64,000 bases of DNA, taken from positions 1,736,001-1,800,000 of the forward strand of contig NC_085925.1 of assembly GCF_035222485.1 (NCBI RefSeq). Reading direction: 5' to 3'. Both the position numbers and the translations under genes were made by a program. The stretch comes from Podospora pseudoanserina. Taxonomy: Eukaryota > Ascomycota > Sordariomycetes > Sordariales > Podosporaceae. The notes below the pieces were generated by a model that worked only from the letters and a program-made list of their open reading frames with translations, searched no databases and was not told the origin of the DNA. Of the stretch, positions 12,149 through 23,021 are shown in pieces; positions within the stretch are counted from its first letter, which is position 1, and each line of letters opens with the position of its first letter.

Positions 12149-14390
12149 TGTCTGATGATTGAAGGAGAGTTGAGAAGATGGAGACCTGCCAGAAGTCACC
12201 AGAAGGCTGAGAAGGAATGATGCGTGATGCTGGAAACTAAGACCCATCTTTCGAGGAGAGTGGAAGGCTTCTTATAGGTCTGATCACTGTTTTCTCGCCT
12301 GGTTTCATTCATAAAGCTATCGGAACCAGAGGCCTCTGCAGTGATTCGGACATGGTGATACTCGGAGGTCCTCTGTTTTCGAAACACGACAGCATACCGG
12401 GTGAGATGTTTTCTGGACTATTCTTTGACGTTGATGTTCGACGGCTAGCTGATAGAATGACTGTACGACATGCCTCTTCTAGTAATTCTGCCATTCGTTT
12501 AGTGAGCATGCGATTCGGAGGATCAGGGTTTGTCAGCTAACCACCTAATCTTAACTCAAGCCAATGGGCCTGTCAGACGGAGTATGACAGGTCTCGCCTG
12601 CAGTGATCAGTGCCGTCGGAATGTGTAAACCTACGAATAGGTTTTACTAGTGTCATTATGTATTCCCAAACTTCCACATATTGTCCTTTTAGTGAGTGAA
12701 AGACCTTGAAGCTAGGTCATTGAAAATTCTAAGTAGAAATATGGAGGACGTACAGCATGCACAACCTTACCTACGTAGTAGGCCATGGTGTCGATGTAGG
12801 AAAGAAGCTCAAAAAGCCTGGCAACCCCAGCACTGCAAAAGCTGACACTCCCGGCCTCAGTAACTTATGTCAGCAGATCTTGAGCAAAATTTCCGCCTAT
12901 ACATTATTATGAAGAGAGTATGAGATGTGGGTCAGGCGCAAGGGTGCCGGCTTCACTAAATGCTACGTTGACATAGCCCCTTTTTTCGGCCGAAAATATA
13001 CGATCGAATATCATTCTTCATGAACCATGTTATCACAGGATTTCCTGTCTGTCGTTTGCCTTACACAGTCCCGCTAAGGTAGCGACTTGAAATGCCAGGA
13101 CATCCCTATAGGGCTGCGGACGGGTGCAAAGAATAAGGATCTGAGATGAGACAGCTGCCGAGCTGCGCAGATGAGTTCTTATTTACTGGAACCTATTCAA
13201 CAGTGGCTTGAAAATTATTCTGGAGAATGAGCCCGGAATTATAGCTTGATGTTTACATCATGCGTCTTCGCTACCTTAAGTAACGAGAAAGCTGCCTTGG
13301 GATTGACGGCTGAGTCAGACTGCCGGCGGAAACTCACCGTTCCGTGATGTGTTTACTGCAAATCTATTCAATGTCGTAGTAGGATCTAGAGACATATGTG
13401 CAATTAACTTCCCCGTACATTATTCGTCCTTCTGTTTGGTCCTGTTTTCCCTTTACCGTTTGTTGGTCGCACAAACTTCGCTGTTGATTCCACAAACTTT
13501 TACTATTGGACGCACAAAGTCGAGCTAACCCGCCTAGAACTTCACACACTAAGAGAAGGTTTTATATAAAAGACCTGGCTCGGGTGGTTGGTGGCTCGCT
13601 AAATTTGGTACCTCATAATGGTGATTCTAGCGAGGCAGAAGCTTGGACTTCTTACAGTGAGATAGAGCACCTTGAAAACTCAGTCGACTGATGAGTGCGG
13701 GGAGGAGTCCGATTGGCTGCATTACGCAAGAAAAACATTCGAAGACAATTCAGTGGAGGTCTGCCAACGCTTCTTCACGTCCAAGGTCTTAGCCAGTCTA
13801 TAGCCAGGTATTCGTGCGGTTGTGATGGAAAACAACATTATGTAACCATTAATGTTGAACAGATCAGTTGATGATCCATCATCAAGGAGGTGTTGGTGTC
13901 GTAATATGAGCGGAATGTTCACCGCCACCATGTTAATAAATGTCCTTGGGTTACTGCCACAGTGCCAACTTGAAAGTGAATTACTTGTCTGCAGATAGAG
14001 GTTGAACAGATATTGTATCTGAAGTGGCTGAATACAGATGACTAGACAGCCGGAAAGATTGAGGTTTCTTTGGTGAAATGTTGGAGATCATGATTAGAGG
14101 GAAATCCATCACCCAGTCTATACAGGTAGAATGCGCCTGTTGATCAGGCATAGTCACGGCATGACCCCTGTACCGCTTCCCGGCACCAGACCACTTTGCA
14201 ATATCATCACCACCATCAACAACACTGCATATTGTCTTTCGATCATCGAGGCAGAGCAACTCTCGGCCCCCTGCCAGGGTATCATGAAGCAACCTCGCCC
14301 ACGACCGTTCGGTGTCCGTGACTCGGAAGTTGCACAAGGTGTTGAGGATAACGATCCTCTCTCGTCGTCCGAGACCACGGCCAAAACAAG
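12149..14390. other. Intergenic spacer, about 2.2 kb
   Basis: No gene recognised. Frames are short, codon use looks random, and no RNA gene was found. It separates two divergently transcribed secreted-protein genes (11665 minus, 14513 plus). Confidence 0.5.
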
Positions 14391-14397
14391 TATAAAA
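14391..14397 (+). promoter_or_regulatory. TATA box of the 14513 gene
   Basis: TATAAAA lies 122 bp upstream of the ATG, followed by a CT-rich stretch and a leader rich in CACAACCC-type sequence, as in strongly expressed fungal genes. Confidence 0.6.
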
Positions 14398-14512
14398 CCC
14401 CATCCTCTCCCCATCTGCCTCCCCCGGTGATCACCACCATCAACTCACTCTCAACTCCAACTCTCTCCACAAATCCACCACTTCAAAACCACACAACCCC
14501 CCAACCGCCAAA

Positions 14513-14916
14513 ATGCAGTTCACCAACAACCTCCTCGCCCTCCTCACCCTCCTCCCTCTTACCCTCGCCGCCCCCGAGAGTCAGCTCGAGGCCAAGTTCG
14601 AGTCCGGCGTCAGCATCCTCGGCACCGCCGTCGTGACCACCTACTCCGGCGACGCCTGCAACGGCAGCAACGAGCAGGTCACCGTCACCAACGGCGGCTA
14701 CCGCTGCTTTGCCGTTTCCAACAAGCGGTCTATTGGCTATAGCGGCTCTGGGTAAGTCTTTTATCTGTTTACATCGCTCCAGAACATGAGCTGACAGAAA
14801 TCATAAGCTGCACCGTCACGACCTGGAGCGGCAACAACTGCCGTGGCTCCAGCTTCGTCGCCACCCGCGCGGGCTGCTACAGTGTCTTGTATGGCTCTGT
14901 TTCTATCCAGTGCTAA
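14513..14916 (+). CDS. Small secreted cysteine-rich protein (115 aa)
   Basis: Exons 14513..14751 and 14808..14916, with a GTAAGT donor and a CATAAG acceptor. The start MQFTNNLLALLTLLPLTLA is a signal peptide cleaved near residue 19-20. The mature part has six cysteines (DAC, YRC, GCTV, NNC, AGC, IQC at the end) and the pattern CTVTTWSGNNC...GCYSVLYGSVSI. This resembles small secreted ascomycete proteins with a predicted beta-sandwich or crystallin-like fold; that assignment is tentative. Codons are strongly C-ending and the promoter has a good TATA box, suggesting high expression. It is probably an extracellular effector-like or antimicrobial-type protein; no function can be proven here. Confidence 0.85.
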
Positions 14917-15226
14917 AGAGAGTGCTGTGGTTGTGGGATGAGATAGGGGGTGGAATGATGGACTGTTTTGGTGACAAGTCTAGGTAGATTGTTGGGACGA
15001 GGTGGCGTGAAGTCGGAGGGTTGTCCTTTCGCATTCTCACTGGAGTTTCCCGGCTCAAAGTCTTACGCCATGAACTGTATAGTTTAGGTAGGAAGGTATC
15101 TGAAAGTGAGTACATGGTTGAATGGACGCGGAAATATCCCGACTTGCCTTAGGAAGTGAAATTGTCTAGAAATAAGAGGTTCTCTTCCTGAAGAGCAACC
15201 TAACTTATAAGTTATGTTGTGTTTGT
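14917..15226. other. Convergent intergenic spacer
   Basis: 3' flanks of the 14513 gene and of the HET gene ending at 15227. Nothing else recognised. Confidence 0.5.
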
Positions 15227-17414
15227 TCAGGTGAGCTTGTAGTTGGTGACATGAGGAGTCAACAGTCGTTGAAACTCAGCCCCCAAGAAAGCTTGCTTTG
15301 TCCTTGGCAACAGAACCATACCCACTCGGCGAAAGACATTTCCCTGCCTGCCTGTGATGGGCACAAGACATAGCATTGCGCAGGACAACTGCTTGTTCTT
15401 CTCCTGTAACTTGAAGGGGTAGCTTCCTACAAGCGCAAGATGGCTCACCCTTTCCGCATCTGGGTCCCCGTCAACATGATCCAGAGACGCACCTCCCGCC
15501 ATGAAAGAAAGCTGTGTGTCGATCGGGACATATACCACCTCCTCCTCATTTTCGTCATATGTGACAACCTCTCGCTTCACGGGAATTAAAGGTCCCCTCA
15601 ACGTCACTGTTCCTCCTCCTTGCCCAAACACCGCCGCTGGCGGAGGCTCTTTGACTTCGAAATCGAGCAGCTCAACCCATAATTTCGGATCGACCCCGTA
15701 CCATACCCAACTGATGAAACTGACAGGTCTTCCACAGGAGGGCCACGCCCATGAGGGAAACAGATCCGGATATATCTGTCCCGAGACAGGTTCTCCAGAG
15801 ACATGCCACAAGAGCAGGTCCGGTAAAAGCGATAACCAGCACCCAAAGAAATATTCGTCCCTTTTGTAAATGTTCGGCCACCTCCGTTGCAAAGCCACAG
15901 CAATACCCTCCAAGGCCGCGACTCTATCGCCGAACTGCGTGAGTAGCCGGCCCGAGTAGGTTGCAACTATATCAGACCACAGGTACGAGTACGTTTTGCT
16001 GAGTTCAACCTCGGAGAACAGCTTGTTTACCGACATGTGATTGATGCCGTATCTCCGAGTAAACACACGGTCCCCTGCCTCTGTCTTGATGTGTGGACTG
16101 GGATTCCTGCATTCGCATTGCACCTCGGTGGCACACGTCCATGACATTTCTCCTTTTCCAATATACAGCGATCTGTTGGCTAAGAATCGTTCCTGAAATG
16201 TCCATCCACGTTCCTCAACAACGTTGAGGGCGTCTGTGGGATCTTGATCAAAGGTTTCGTGTGCCCAGTGTCCCGGTAGAGATCGGCACCGCTCGTGCTC
16301 CATTTGCTCCACGACAATCGTTTCTCTGTAATCAGATGATTCGTTGTCGTTATCGGCATACCGGGAAAAGTTCAACCCTATTATCTTTGGTGGAGAGGGC
16401 TGCATCTCGGGTGGCCCAAGCGGGCAGCCCTCAAGCGAGCCTGAAGAGCCAGCAGCAGACAAAACAAGAAGTGCGCCGGAGTAAATGTCGGCCATCTGAG
16501 GAATCTGTGCCATTTTGTCGCGTGGATCATCTTGGATGATGCAAAGGGCGTCGACCCATAGATAACGCTGGCAGAGGTGTTTACAGGCAATGACTGCGTC
16601 TCTGATGGTGGAAGGAAGTGACAGCATCGGGATTCCGGCTGCATGTTGTTTGAGGTTGGCAGTGTTGGTGCAAAGGTTCCCTTGTTTGCCCCAGCAGTAG
16701 CTGAGGGCGACATACCCCGTCCGTGGATGAAGTTCTTGATGCTGCGTATTTACTAAGCGGATGTGTTCGACGTCTGAAATATCCAACAGTCGCCTCGGCA
16801 ATAGATACTCTGCATCGTGTTCATTACAAGCCTCGTGTGATGTGACACATTCTGAAAGCCATTCTTTGGCGAGGGCAAAACGATGATCGGGAGTTGTCCT
16901 GATGGGGCGGAAATTGACATGGGTAGCTTTATGTGCTATCGGCAGGCCTACTATAGGGTCCAACAAGGGTCGTTCACCCTTGTACCTGTCTGTAGATGCT
17001 CGTTTCAGCAACTGAATGGTTTCTGTAGTCTTGATCGAACATGTCTTAGTAGCACTCACCACCGATTTCATAAATCTTATATCCCGGTGCTGTCTCAAAG
17101 GTGTCTCCTGGCCTGATGACCCCAATTTCGAGCGTGTTGTCATGCCAGATACTTCCTACCAGGACAGTGCTGGCACTCCTGAGATCTGTGACATAATTCA
17201 GAATTTGTCCCAAGGCCCAGCACCGCGAACATTGGGCAGCGGATTCCAAAACCGTCGATAGTTGGACCTGCTCATCGTAGACATCGCCAAATAGTTCTTT
17301 GCAATGTGGGCACTGCTCCCAGGCTTTTGGGCTGCCGCTTAACTGCAGACCGGGTGTCGTTGTTTTTCGCTTCAGACGAAGCCGCAGCTTCAATAACCGT
17401 GGAAAACATCCCAT
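15227..17414 (-). CDS. HET-domain protein (705 aa), apparently intact
   Basis: Exons 17414..17060 and 16989..15227; the intron has a GTGAGT donor and a CTACAG acceptor and keeps frame. The N-terminal 120 residues contain a CPHC motif and two further Cys (CSRC), typical of the leader of this HET subclass. The HET domain (about residues 210-400) shows VALSYCWG, PSTIRDAVIACKHL, YLWVDALCIIQDD, MADIYSGA and later RGWTFQERFLANR. The C-terminal half is the usual poorly conserved region, including FPSWAWPS. HET proteins act in heterokaryon incompatibility and regulated cell death, presumably in the cytoplasm; no partner is evident beside it. No stop or frameshift was seen, in contrast to the HET locus at 8.5-11 kb. 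Confidence 0.9.
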
Positions 17415-17745
17415 AGCTATTGACTGAATCTTGAAAGAGGTGAAAGAGTTGTTGAGTTGTGGATGAAAGGGCTAGTCGGTTGGGCTGAATTGCGGTGCTC
17501 TCCGCTCTGTTAGGTCCCAAAACTTCCCGACCTTTCTCCGATCCACTGAGACTAAAATCGTGTTGCGCACTCACCCAACATCATCATCAACTTTCCACTT
17601 CCTACCAATAGGTATATCTGGGCCAACTGTTGACCTTTCAAGCTTGTGCAATCTTGCACACCTAGAAATAGCGCGACTCAGTGACGTGACTGCATCGCAA
17701 TGCGTGCTCGCTTGCCATGAACATATATTGCAAGAATCCAACCCC
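17415..17745. other. Intergenic spacer, 331 bp
   Basis: Upstream region of the HET gene and downstream region of the hydrolase gene. No feature seen. Confidence 0.5.
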
Positions 17746-18582
17746 CTAAAGCCTCTCAAACTCCCCAGGTAACTTCTCCCCCTCAACCCAAGCCTTCACC
17801 CCTCCCCCAAACAACTCCGGAAATTGCACATCCCACCCATGCACCCCCTCCCTCAACACAAACCCTCCCGACCTATCCTCAGGCCAACCCCCCCCTTGGT
17901 CCGTTCTCCTGCTCCTCAACGTCTCCGCCGTCCTAACCATCATACCAACATCATCCCCTTTAGCTCCCGCAACATGCAAAGTCCTCACTTCCAACCTCCT
18001 CACATCATCCAAACCAAACTCCAATATCCAAGGAAACATATCGTGCACCACCTCCCAAGTGATATTTCCCTTCATCTCCTCTATCAACTCAATATCCAGC
18101 TTCAACCCAAGCAACGAAGCCTGCCATTGATACAACCAACTCGGTACCCACCCTACCATCATCTTCATAGTGTAGTAAGTCAATCCCGGCCACTGCGCCA
18201 TGAATAACCGTGCTCCGCTCGCGGGAGCAGCACCTGTCACAAAAAGAGAGAGGACTAGGTCGGGTTGGTCCAAGGCAAGGCATTGGGCTATGTACCCGCC
18301 CATTGAAACACCGACAACATGGGCCTTGCCGCCGTGGGCGTGTGAGCGGATGAGTTGCGCGACGTGCTGGGCGGAGTGGTCGGTAGTGCCTGGTTTGATG
18401 TGGCGGGAGGCGGAATGGAGTGGTAGGTCAGGGACGAGGAGGTGGAAGTCCGAGAGGTGGGGGAGGATGAGGGCAAATTCAAGACGGCAGGTGAAACCGC
18501 CGTGGAGGAGGATGATTGTGGCGGGCTTGTCGTCGTTCCACGACGTGAAGGATAGCGACGTTATGGGGGGAGGTGGGGTCAT
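17746..18582 (-). CDS. Alpha/beta hydrolase (278 aa)
   Basis: Single exon. The sequence follows the alpha/beta-hydrolase fold: oxyanion segment IILLHGGF (about residues 22-29), LLVPDLPLHSAS, nucleophile elbow VVGVSMGGYIA (Ser about residue 93), a helical lid with WPGLTYYTMKMM, then AGAKGDD as candidate acid and EGVHGWDVQFPELF carrying the likely catalytic His. The length is usual for small epoxide-hydrolase or lipase-like members. There is no signal peptide, so it is probably cytosolic. The substrate cannot be inferred. The coding strand is C-rich in its 5' half and G-rich in its 3' half. Confidence 0.88.
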   Translation of the reverse strand: MTPPPPITSLSFTSWNDDKPATIILLHGGFTCRLEFALILPHLSDFHLLVPDLPLHSASRHIKPGTTDHSAQHVAQLIRSHAHGGKAHVVGVSMGGYIAQCLALDQPDLVLSLFVTGAAPASGARLFMAQWPGLTYYTMKMMVGWVPSWLYQWQASLLGLKLDIELIEEMKGNITWEVVHDMFPWILEFGLDDVRRLEVRTLHVAGAKGDDVGMMVRTAETLRSRRTDQGGGWPEDRSGGFVLREGVHGWDVQFPELFGGGVKAWVEGEKLPGEFERL

Positions 18583-18725
18583 GGTGAAGGATGTGAAGCT
18601 GGAGTGTTTTTGAGGCTGGAATAGAAAGTGAATTTTGAGTGTAAAGTTGATTTGTCAGAAAGAGAAATAATTAACTCGGATTCAAGTCTAGGCCGAGCGG
18701 CCCGTGCGACCGATTGGCTCCGTCT

Positions 18726-19559
18726 TCATCTATGATAGGCATGCATTTTGAACCCTTCGTCTGGGCCACTGCCAAAAACCCTCTTCCTCACCATCACAGC
18801 ACCAAATCTTTGAGACTCAATTCGCCAAAGAGAGCCCCAGAATGCGCTGCAAAAGACCCGAAAACCCCCCAGACTCTTCCTCCTCTTCCGTTTCCGGAGA
18901 TCCTGCAGCTTGCAGTCAGCAACTTCCTCCCTGTGGCAGCATCGATCAAAGGCCAACTTACGCCCAATAACATCAAACTTCCACTTGGTCTTTCCTGGAT
19001 CAATCGCACGAGCCGGGATCCCATGCAAACAAATGTACGCCCCTCGCTTGTGAGATTCTTGCACTTTTGAATCGATCTTGCTTCCAAGACCAAACCGATC
19101 GACAAGCGTGCTAAGCTTGAAAAAGTGGACATCGGTGAGCGTTGACGTGTCGATGGTGAGAATAAACCAGTCGTCTTCACCTGGCTCGCTTCTGCCCCAT
19201 CTTTCCAAACAGAGTGCCCATCTTACGGCGTGCTGCTCGACCGAAAAGAACGTTATGAAAGGTGTCGGGCGCCTGCTACTCCAGTCGAAGTGATCCGCAA
19301 CGGCGTCTTTGAAGAGTTGAGTAGCTCTAATTCTCGCGAATTGCGTGGTTGTGTCCCGGGCTTTGAGTCCACTGGTCTTGTTGTACAGTCCTGTATTTCC
19401 TCGGTATTGCACCCGGTAAAGATAACGCGGGAGGTCGCCGGGTGGGTGTCGATATGTGTCCATTGTTGATGTGCTCTCGACACTTTCTCGCCAAGCGGAA
19501 ATTTCCTTGGATAACTCAGGCGCCAATAAGTAGTTGTCGAAGGGGAACGCCCGTGGCAT
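18726..19559 (-). CDS. DUF7587-type protein (277 aa)
   Basis: Single exon. It contains the conserved series of the fungal DUF7587 family as I recall it: LPRYLYRVQYRG, KDAVADHFDWSSRRPTPFITFFS, HAVRWALCLE, DDWFILTIDTSTL, VHFFKLSTLVDRFGL and GAYICLHGIPARAI. The C-terminus is basic (RKRKRRK). No signal peptide or membrane segment was seen. Function is unknown; such proteins are common and often multicopy in Sordariomycetes. A broken paralogue lies at 32470..33111. The 3' end nearly abuts the head of the alpha/beta hydrolase gene, about 140 bp apart. Confidence 0.75.
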   Translation of the reverse strand: MPRAFPFDNYLLAPELSKEISAWRESVESTSTMDTYRHPPGDLPRYLYRVQYRGNTGLYNKTSGLKARDTTTQFARIRATQLFKDAVADHFDWSSRRPTPFITFFSVEQHAVRWALCLERWGRSEPGEDDWFILTIDTSTLTDVHFFKLSTLVDRFGLGSKIDSKVQESHKRGAYICLHGIPARAIDPGKTKWKFDVIGRKLAFDRCCHREEVADCKLQDLRKRKRRKSLGGFRVFCSAFWGSLWRIESQRFGAVMVRKRVFGSGPDEGFKMHAYHR

Positions 19560-21368
19560 TTAAGCCTTTGATCGTCGGGGGTTTCAAAGTCGAAACTTCC
19601 CCTGATAAGATGCGTAGTTTAACTAGTGAAGGATAAATAGTTGTGTGATTCAGCAGAGCCCCACGCACATGGTTGGTCGAGAGAGATACACATCGATGTA
19701 TCTAAGTTAGCTAACCCAACAGACTCGGGGCCAGATAACAGAAAGAGAAGGTGTTGCGATGGTCTAGTGGTCGCCCAGCCTCCTCAGCCCAGAGCCTTTG
19801 CCTGGCTCAGTCTGGTGGTTGCTTGGCTTCGCCAAACTTCGTGACAAGGCTGTGACGGCGACCTAAAGGGGATAGCATTAGTTCCAGGGCTCTCCGAGCT
19901 GAGAGCCAAGACAATAGTAGTCTGCAGCCAGAACCACTGCTTTTTCCCTCACTACCACCACCACTTACCAATACTACGTATTGCCCACACTTCGATGCCT
20001 TCCATAGCTACATCCCATTCTCAATTTGTGGTCGGGTACTTGGGAAGGTCAAGCGGGAATGGGCGATGTGTGGAGTTGCTGTTTGGAAAGGTCGGATGGA
20101 ATGCTGTGGGTTGCTACTGATGTGGGCTATATTTCGATCAGATCTCCAGCCGGCCAGGCAGTGCTGTCCATGGAGAAAGGGTGAAGGTAAGATAAATAAC
20201 AGCCTCATTCCTTGCCAAGTTGGTAGGTACTCAGATCGCTTCCATGGCGAGCTTTTCCCTCTTGAACTTTTGGCTTCGAAGCAGGTTGCTGGCCTTGTAG
20301 CGGGGCGAACAGTGATGGTTTGGTAACAGCATTATGAACCACATTACCTCATCTTCAAACTTCTTGATCTACCTACAATATTATGCTGCGGGCTGTAAAT
20401 CATGTTGCATTTTAAGCCATTTTCACCTGTTTCAACCTGGGCAGAATTTGAGTACCTAGGTAGCCAAGTTTGCAAACGTGGGTGGCTACCTACGGACTTA
20501 TGACATGGCCATACTGGTTGGGTGTGGTGCTCCATGCGCCTGCCTTTTGGTCCGACCCACACTCTGGTTGCTCTTTACGGCTTTGTTTTGTTTCTGTAGC
20601 TTTTTCGTTCTGTTAGATTTCACCACCATCACCACTTTTGTCGTCGTATTTTGCCTCATTTTTGGTGCCAGTGACCCTGTCCCAGAACTAGGCCTACCCT
20701 ATGCGAAGCATAGGGCTACACGGCCAATGATTTCGTAGGCTTAGCGAGCAACATAAAGATTAGCAACGCATAAACCCTAATGGATTTCAAGACCACATCC
20801 ATCACCGAATGGCCGAACAGGCAGCGTTAATGTTAATGGTATTGCTAAGCTACCTAGGTTTGAGAGGCTAACCTATGTCGGTAGATAGATCGGCACGAGA
20901 CCCCTACAATCCAAGATGAAATATCCGCCGGGCTTTCATATCACTGTGAAAAATCAAAGGGTTCACAATTCCACATTCTTAGTGTCTGTAGAAAAACGAG
21001 GGGAGGCAAAGGCTTCCACACTTGGCAACGGAGACATACCCAAAAGGGAGGCCTATCCTTGGGAAGATCTCACAGTTATCCAAGCTAGCTGGTGGATAAG
21101 AAAACCTCGTTCATCATACCTTCCTAAAGAGGGACCGAGTGAAGAAGGAACAACATGGTGATTTACCTAGGGAAGAGATCTTCGCACCGCTAGGTGGATG
21201 CGAGGGTTCAAGCAGAAGTCAGTGACTGCCTCCCTAAGTTGACCACAACTCCAAATAGCAACTTCCTTTCTCTTCACCCGTCAGCTTCTCTCAATCTTAC
21301 TTCTTCGAGCTGATCCTTACCCACTACCTCACTGAGAACAATTCAGTCCATGGATAGCACCGTCCATC
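19560..21368. other. Intergenic spacer, 1.8 kb
   Basis: No gene recognised. It has several copies of a CCTAGGTA-type palindrome (for example 20453 and 20851) and a perfect 8-bp hairpin CCCTATGC-GAA-GCATAGGG at 20697..20715. Frames here are short and non-coding in character. Confidence 0.5.
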
Positions 21369-21930
21369 ATGGTAGGCGCCCTTCTTTGGTATTACACTGA
21401 TGAGTAGGTACTGACAACTCGATCAACAAAAGCTCACCCTCGCCGCCCCCATCCTTGCCGCCCTCACCGGCATCCAAGGCGTCCTCTCCGCCCCGGAAGC
21501 AAACTCCACCTCCGAGGCCCCCGATGCGATTGACTTCCTCTTCAAAAGACAAAGCAACTTGAGAGGCGAGTGGGACTGCCAGTTTGTCAACGCGGGCTGG
21601 AACCATGCAGCTCTCCGGGCCGACCACCAGGCATCCAACAGTGTCTTTGGCGATGCTCGCCTTACAGTGACGGCGGGATAGTGATACGTCGGCAGGTGCA
21701 ACGGACGCGACTTTACATGGTGCACCACGTCTGCTACCAAACGGACCGAGGTTTCCAACCAGCGAAACATTGTCGCCGACACCAATCCCGGCACCGGGAA
21801 GAACTGAATGTATGATGATGGATCTATTCATGTGGGATACTGGTGTGGGGCAGCAGGAAGGGCTCAGGTATACCAAAGCGGATATTTGGAGATGCTAGAT
21901 GAAGACGGGAGAGGCGTCGGTTGGCAGTGA
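21369..21930 (+). pseudogene. Small secreted cysteine-containing protein gene, interrupted by three in-frame stops
   Basis: The ATG at 21369..21371 sits directly against a GTAGGC donor. The intron 21372..21432 has a TACTGAC branch site and an AAAAG acceptor. Exon 2 gives MLTLAAPILAALTGIQGVLS, a signal peptide, then DFLFKRQ, a Lys-Arg site. The same frame stays protein-like to 21930 (GEWDCQFVNAGWNHAALR, YVGRCNGRDFTWCTT, IHVGYWCGAAGRAQVYQ) but is cut by adjacent TAG and TGA at 21679..21684 and TGA at 21805..21807. CAG, CGA and TGG are plausible ancestral codons, all one transition away. If read as is, the gene makes an 83-aa protein ending in LTVTAG. A dying effector-like gene is the simplest view; a genuinely short protein is the alternative. 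Confidence 0.6.
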
Positions 21931-23021
21931 TGTGGGAGTTTGATGATGAAGATTTTGATGTTGGGAGTAAAGGCCGTAACAAAGTATGTTATACAAGACT
22001 TTGTTCAGTAATTTCGTTCATTGATTATCTGTGAAATGACACACATGGTCCAATGTCACAGCTTGCAGCCTGTTAATTACGGCACAACTTCACTGAAGGA
22101 AGCTTCTGGCAATCACATCAACACTGAAACTTTTGCTTCAACGCCCCACTACATAACATTAGACGTTGTCAAAAAGCTTGAGCCTATTGGCTCTGCACTG
22201 CAGTATAAAATCGCTGCCGCCTTTCTCACTTCATGCAACCTCTTCTTCTTCTCGTCTTCAGTAGGTATCATTGTACAGGTAAGGTACGTACTCCTTCCAA
22301 CGTCGCTCCCCATCAAAATATCTTATCCCCTTATACTCAAAAAGAAATGCGTCCTCAGAATCCAATTTCTTATCATGGAAAAAAATAAATCTTCTGACGG
22401 TGTTCGAACTGTCGTACTTAGAAATAAGCGCGCATGCCTTGAGTATTTCATCATTGAACACATCAAACCATTTGGCCGGTTTCGTTGAACTGGATTGAGT
22501 TTATATGGGAGCCAAAAAACCTGTGGGCAAATCTGGTGATATTGGTATGCCTACTGGAAAAGAACTGGGAAAGGAAGGAAAAGGCCGTGGCTCAGGCTGC
22601 AAGAAGAAGAGCAAGGCAGTGAGTGGATGGTCAGTACCCACGCCGCACAGTTTGAATGTGTTCTTGGCTCCTTCTTGGGGCAGGAGCGAACGTAGAAAGA
22701 TGATCATGGGGGCGGAAGGGGCGGTGGTTTCCAAGGGGAGGTGGGAGGGGACCATGTCAGCCGAAGCTTAATCAAGGAAGGAGGCACTGGGGAGCAGTGA
22801 AGTAACTTGACGGTGATGATATCCAAAAGCATTGTCAAAAAACTTGCTGGAAGCGACATCAGCTTTGGGGTTGATAGAGGTCTCACAAAGGATTTGCTGG
22901 ATCGGGGTCTGTCACTTTCTGCAGTTGCTGGAATGTTGGTTACATTGAAGTTATCAAATAAAGCGGATGAAAAACCAACAACAAACACACTCGCCCTCCT
23001 CTCCTCAAGTCTTCCCAGAAT
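21931..23021. other. Intergenic spacer with one coding-like fragment
   Basis: Apart from the minus-strand fragment at 22258..22490, nothing was recognised. Frames at 22505..22771 are low-complexity shadows on both strands. Confidence 0.4.
22258..22490 (-). pseudogene. Orphan coding-like fragment, unknown family
   Basis: The minus-strand frame beginning at about 22490 reads KPAKWFDVFNDEILKACAL, then RRFIFFHDKKLDSEDAFLF, and ends YLYNDTY at a TGA. It lacks an ATG, and a stop lies just upstream next to a CCAG that could be an acceptor. The even mix of aromatic and charged residues looks like real protein rather than chance. It may be the last exon of a lost gene. No family recognised. Confidence 0.3.

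Noticed and set aside
13364-13931. Several 60-70 codon frames between 13.3 and 13.9 kb.
   Set aside because: Random length distribution for six frames, no motifs and no coding bias.
19756-19775. GCGATGGTCTAGTGGTCGCC resembles a tRNA A-box.
   Set aside because: No B-box (GGTTCGA-type) follows at the right distance and no cloverleaf can be drawn.
20697-20715. Perfect hairpin CCCTATGC-GAA-GCATAGGG as a terminator or small RNA.
   Set aside because: Isolated in a spacer with no adjacent gene end and no U-run; too little to support a function.
22021-22771. Plus-strand frames at 22021..22488 and 22505..22771.
   Set aside because: Composition is non-coding or low complexity, and one overlaps the more protein-like minus-strand fragment.
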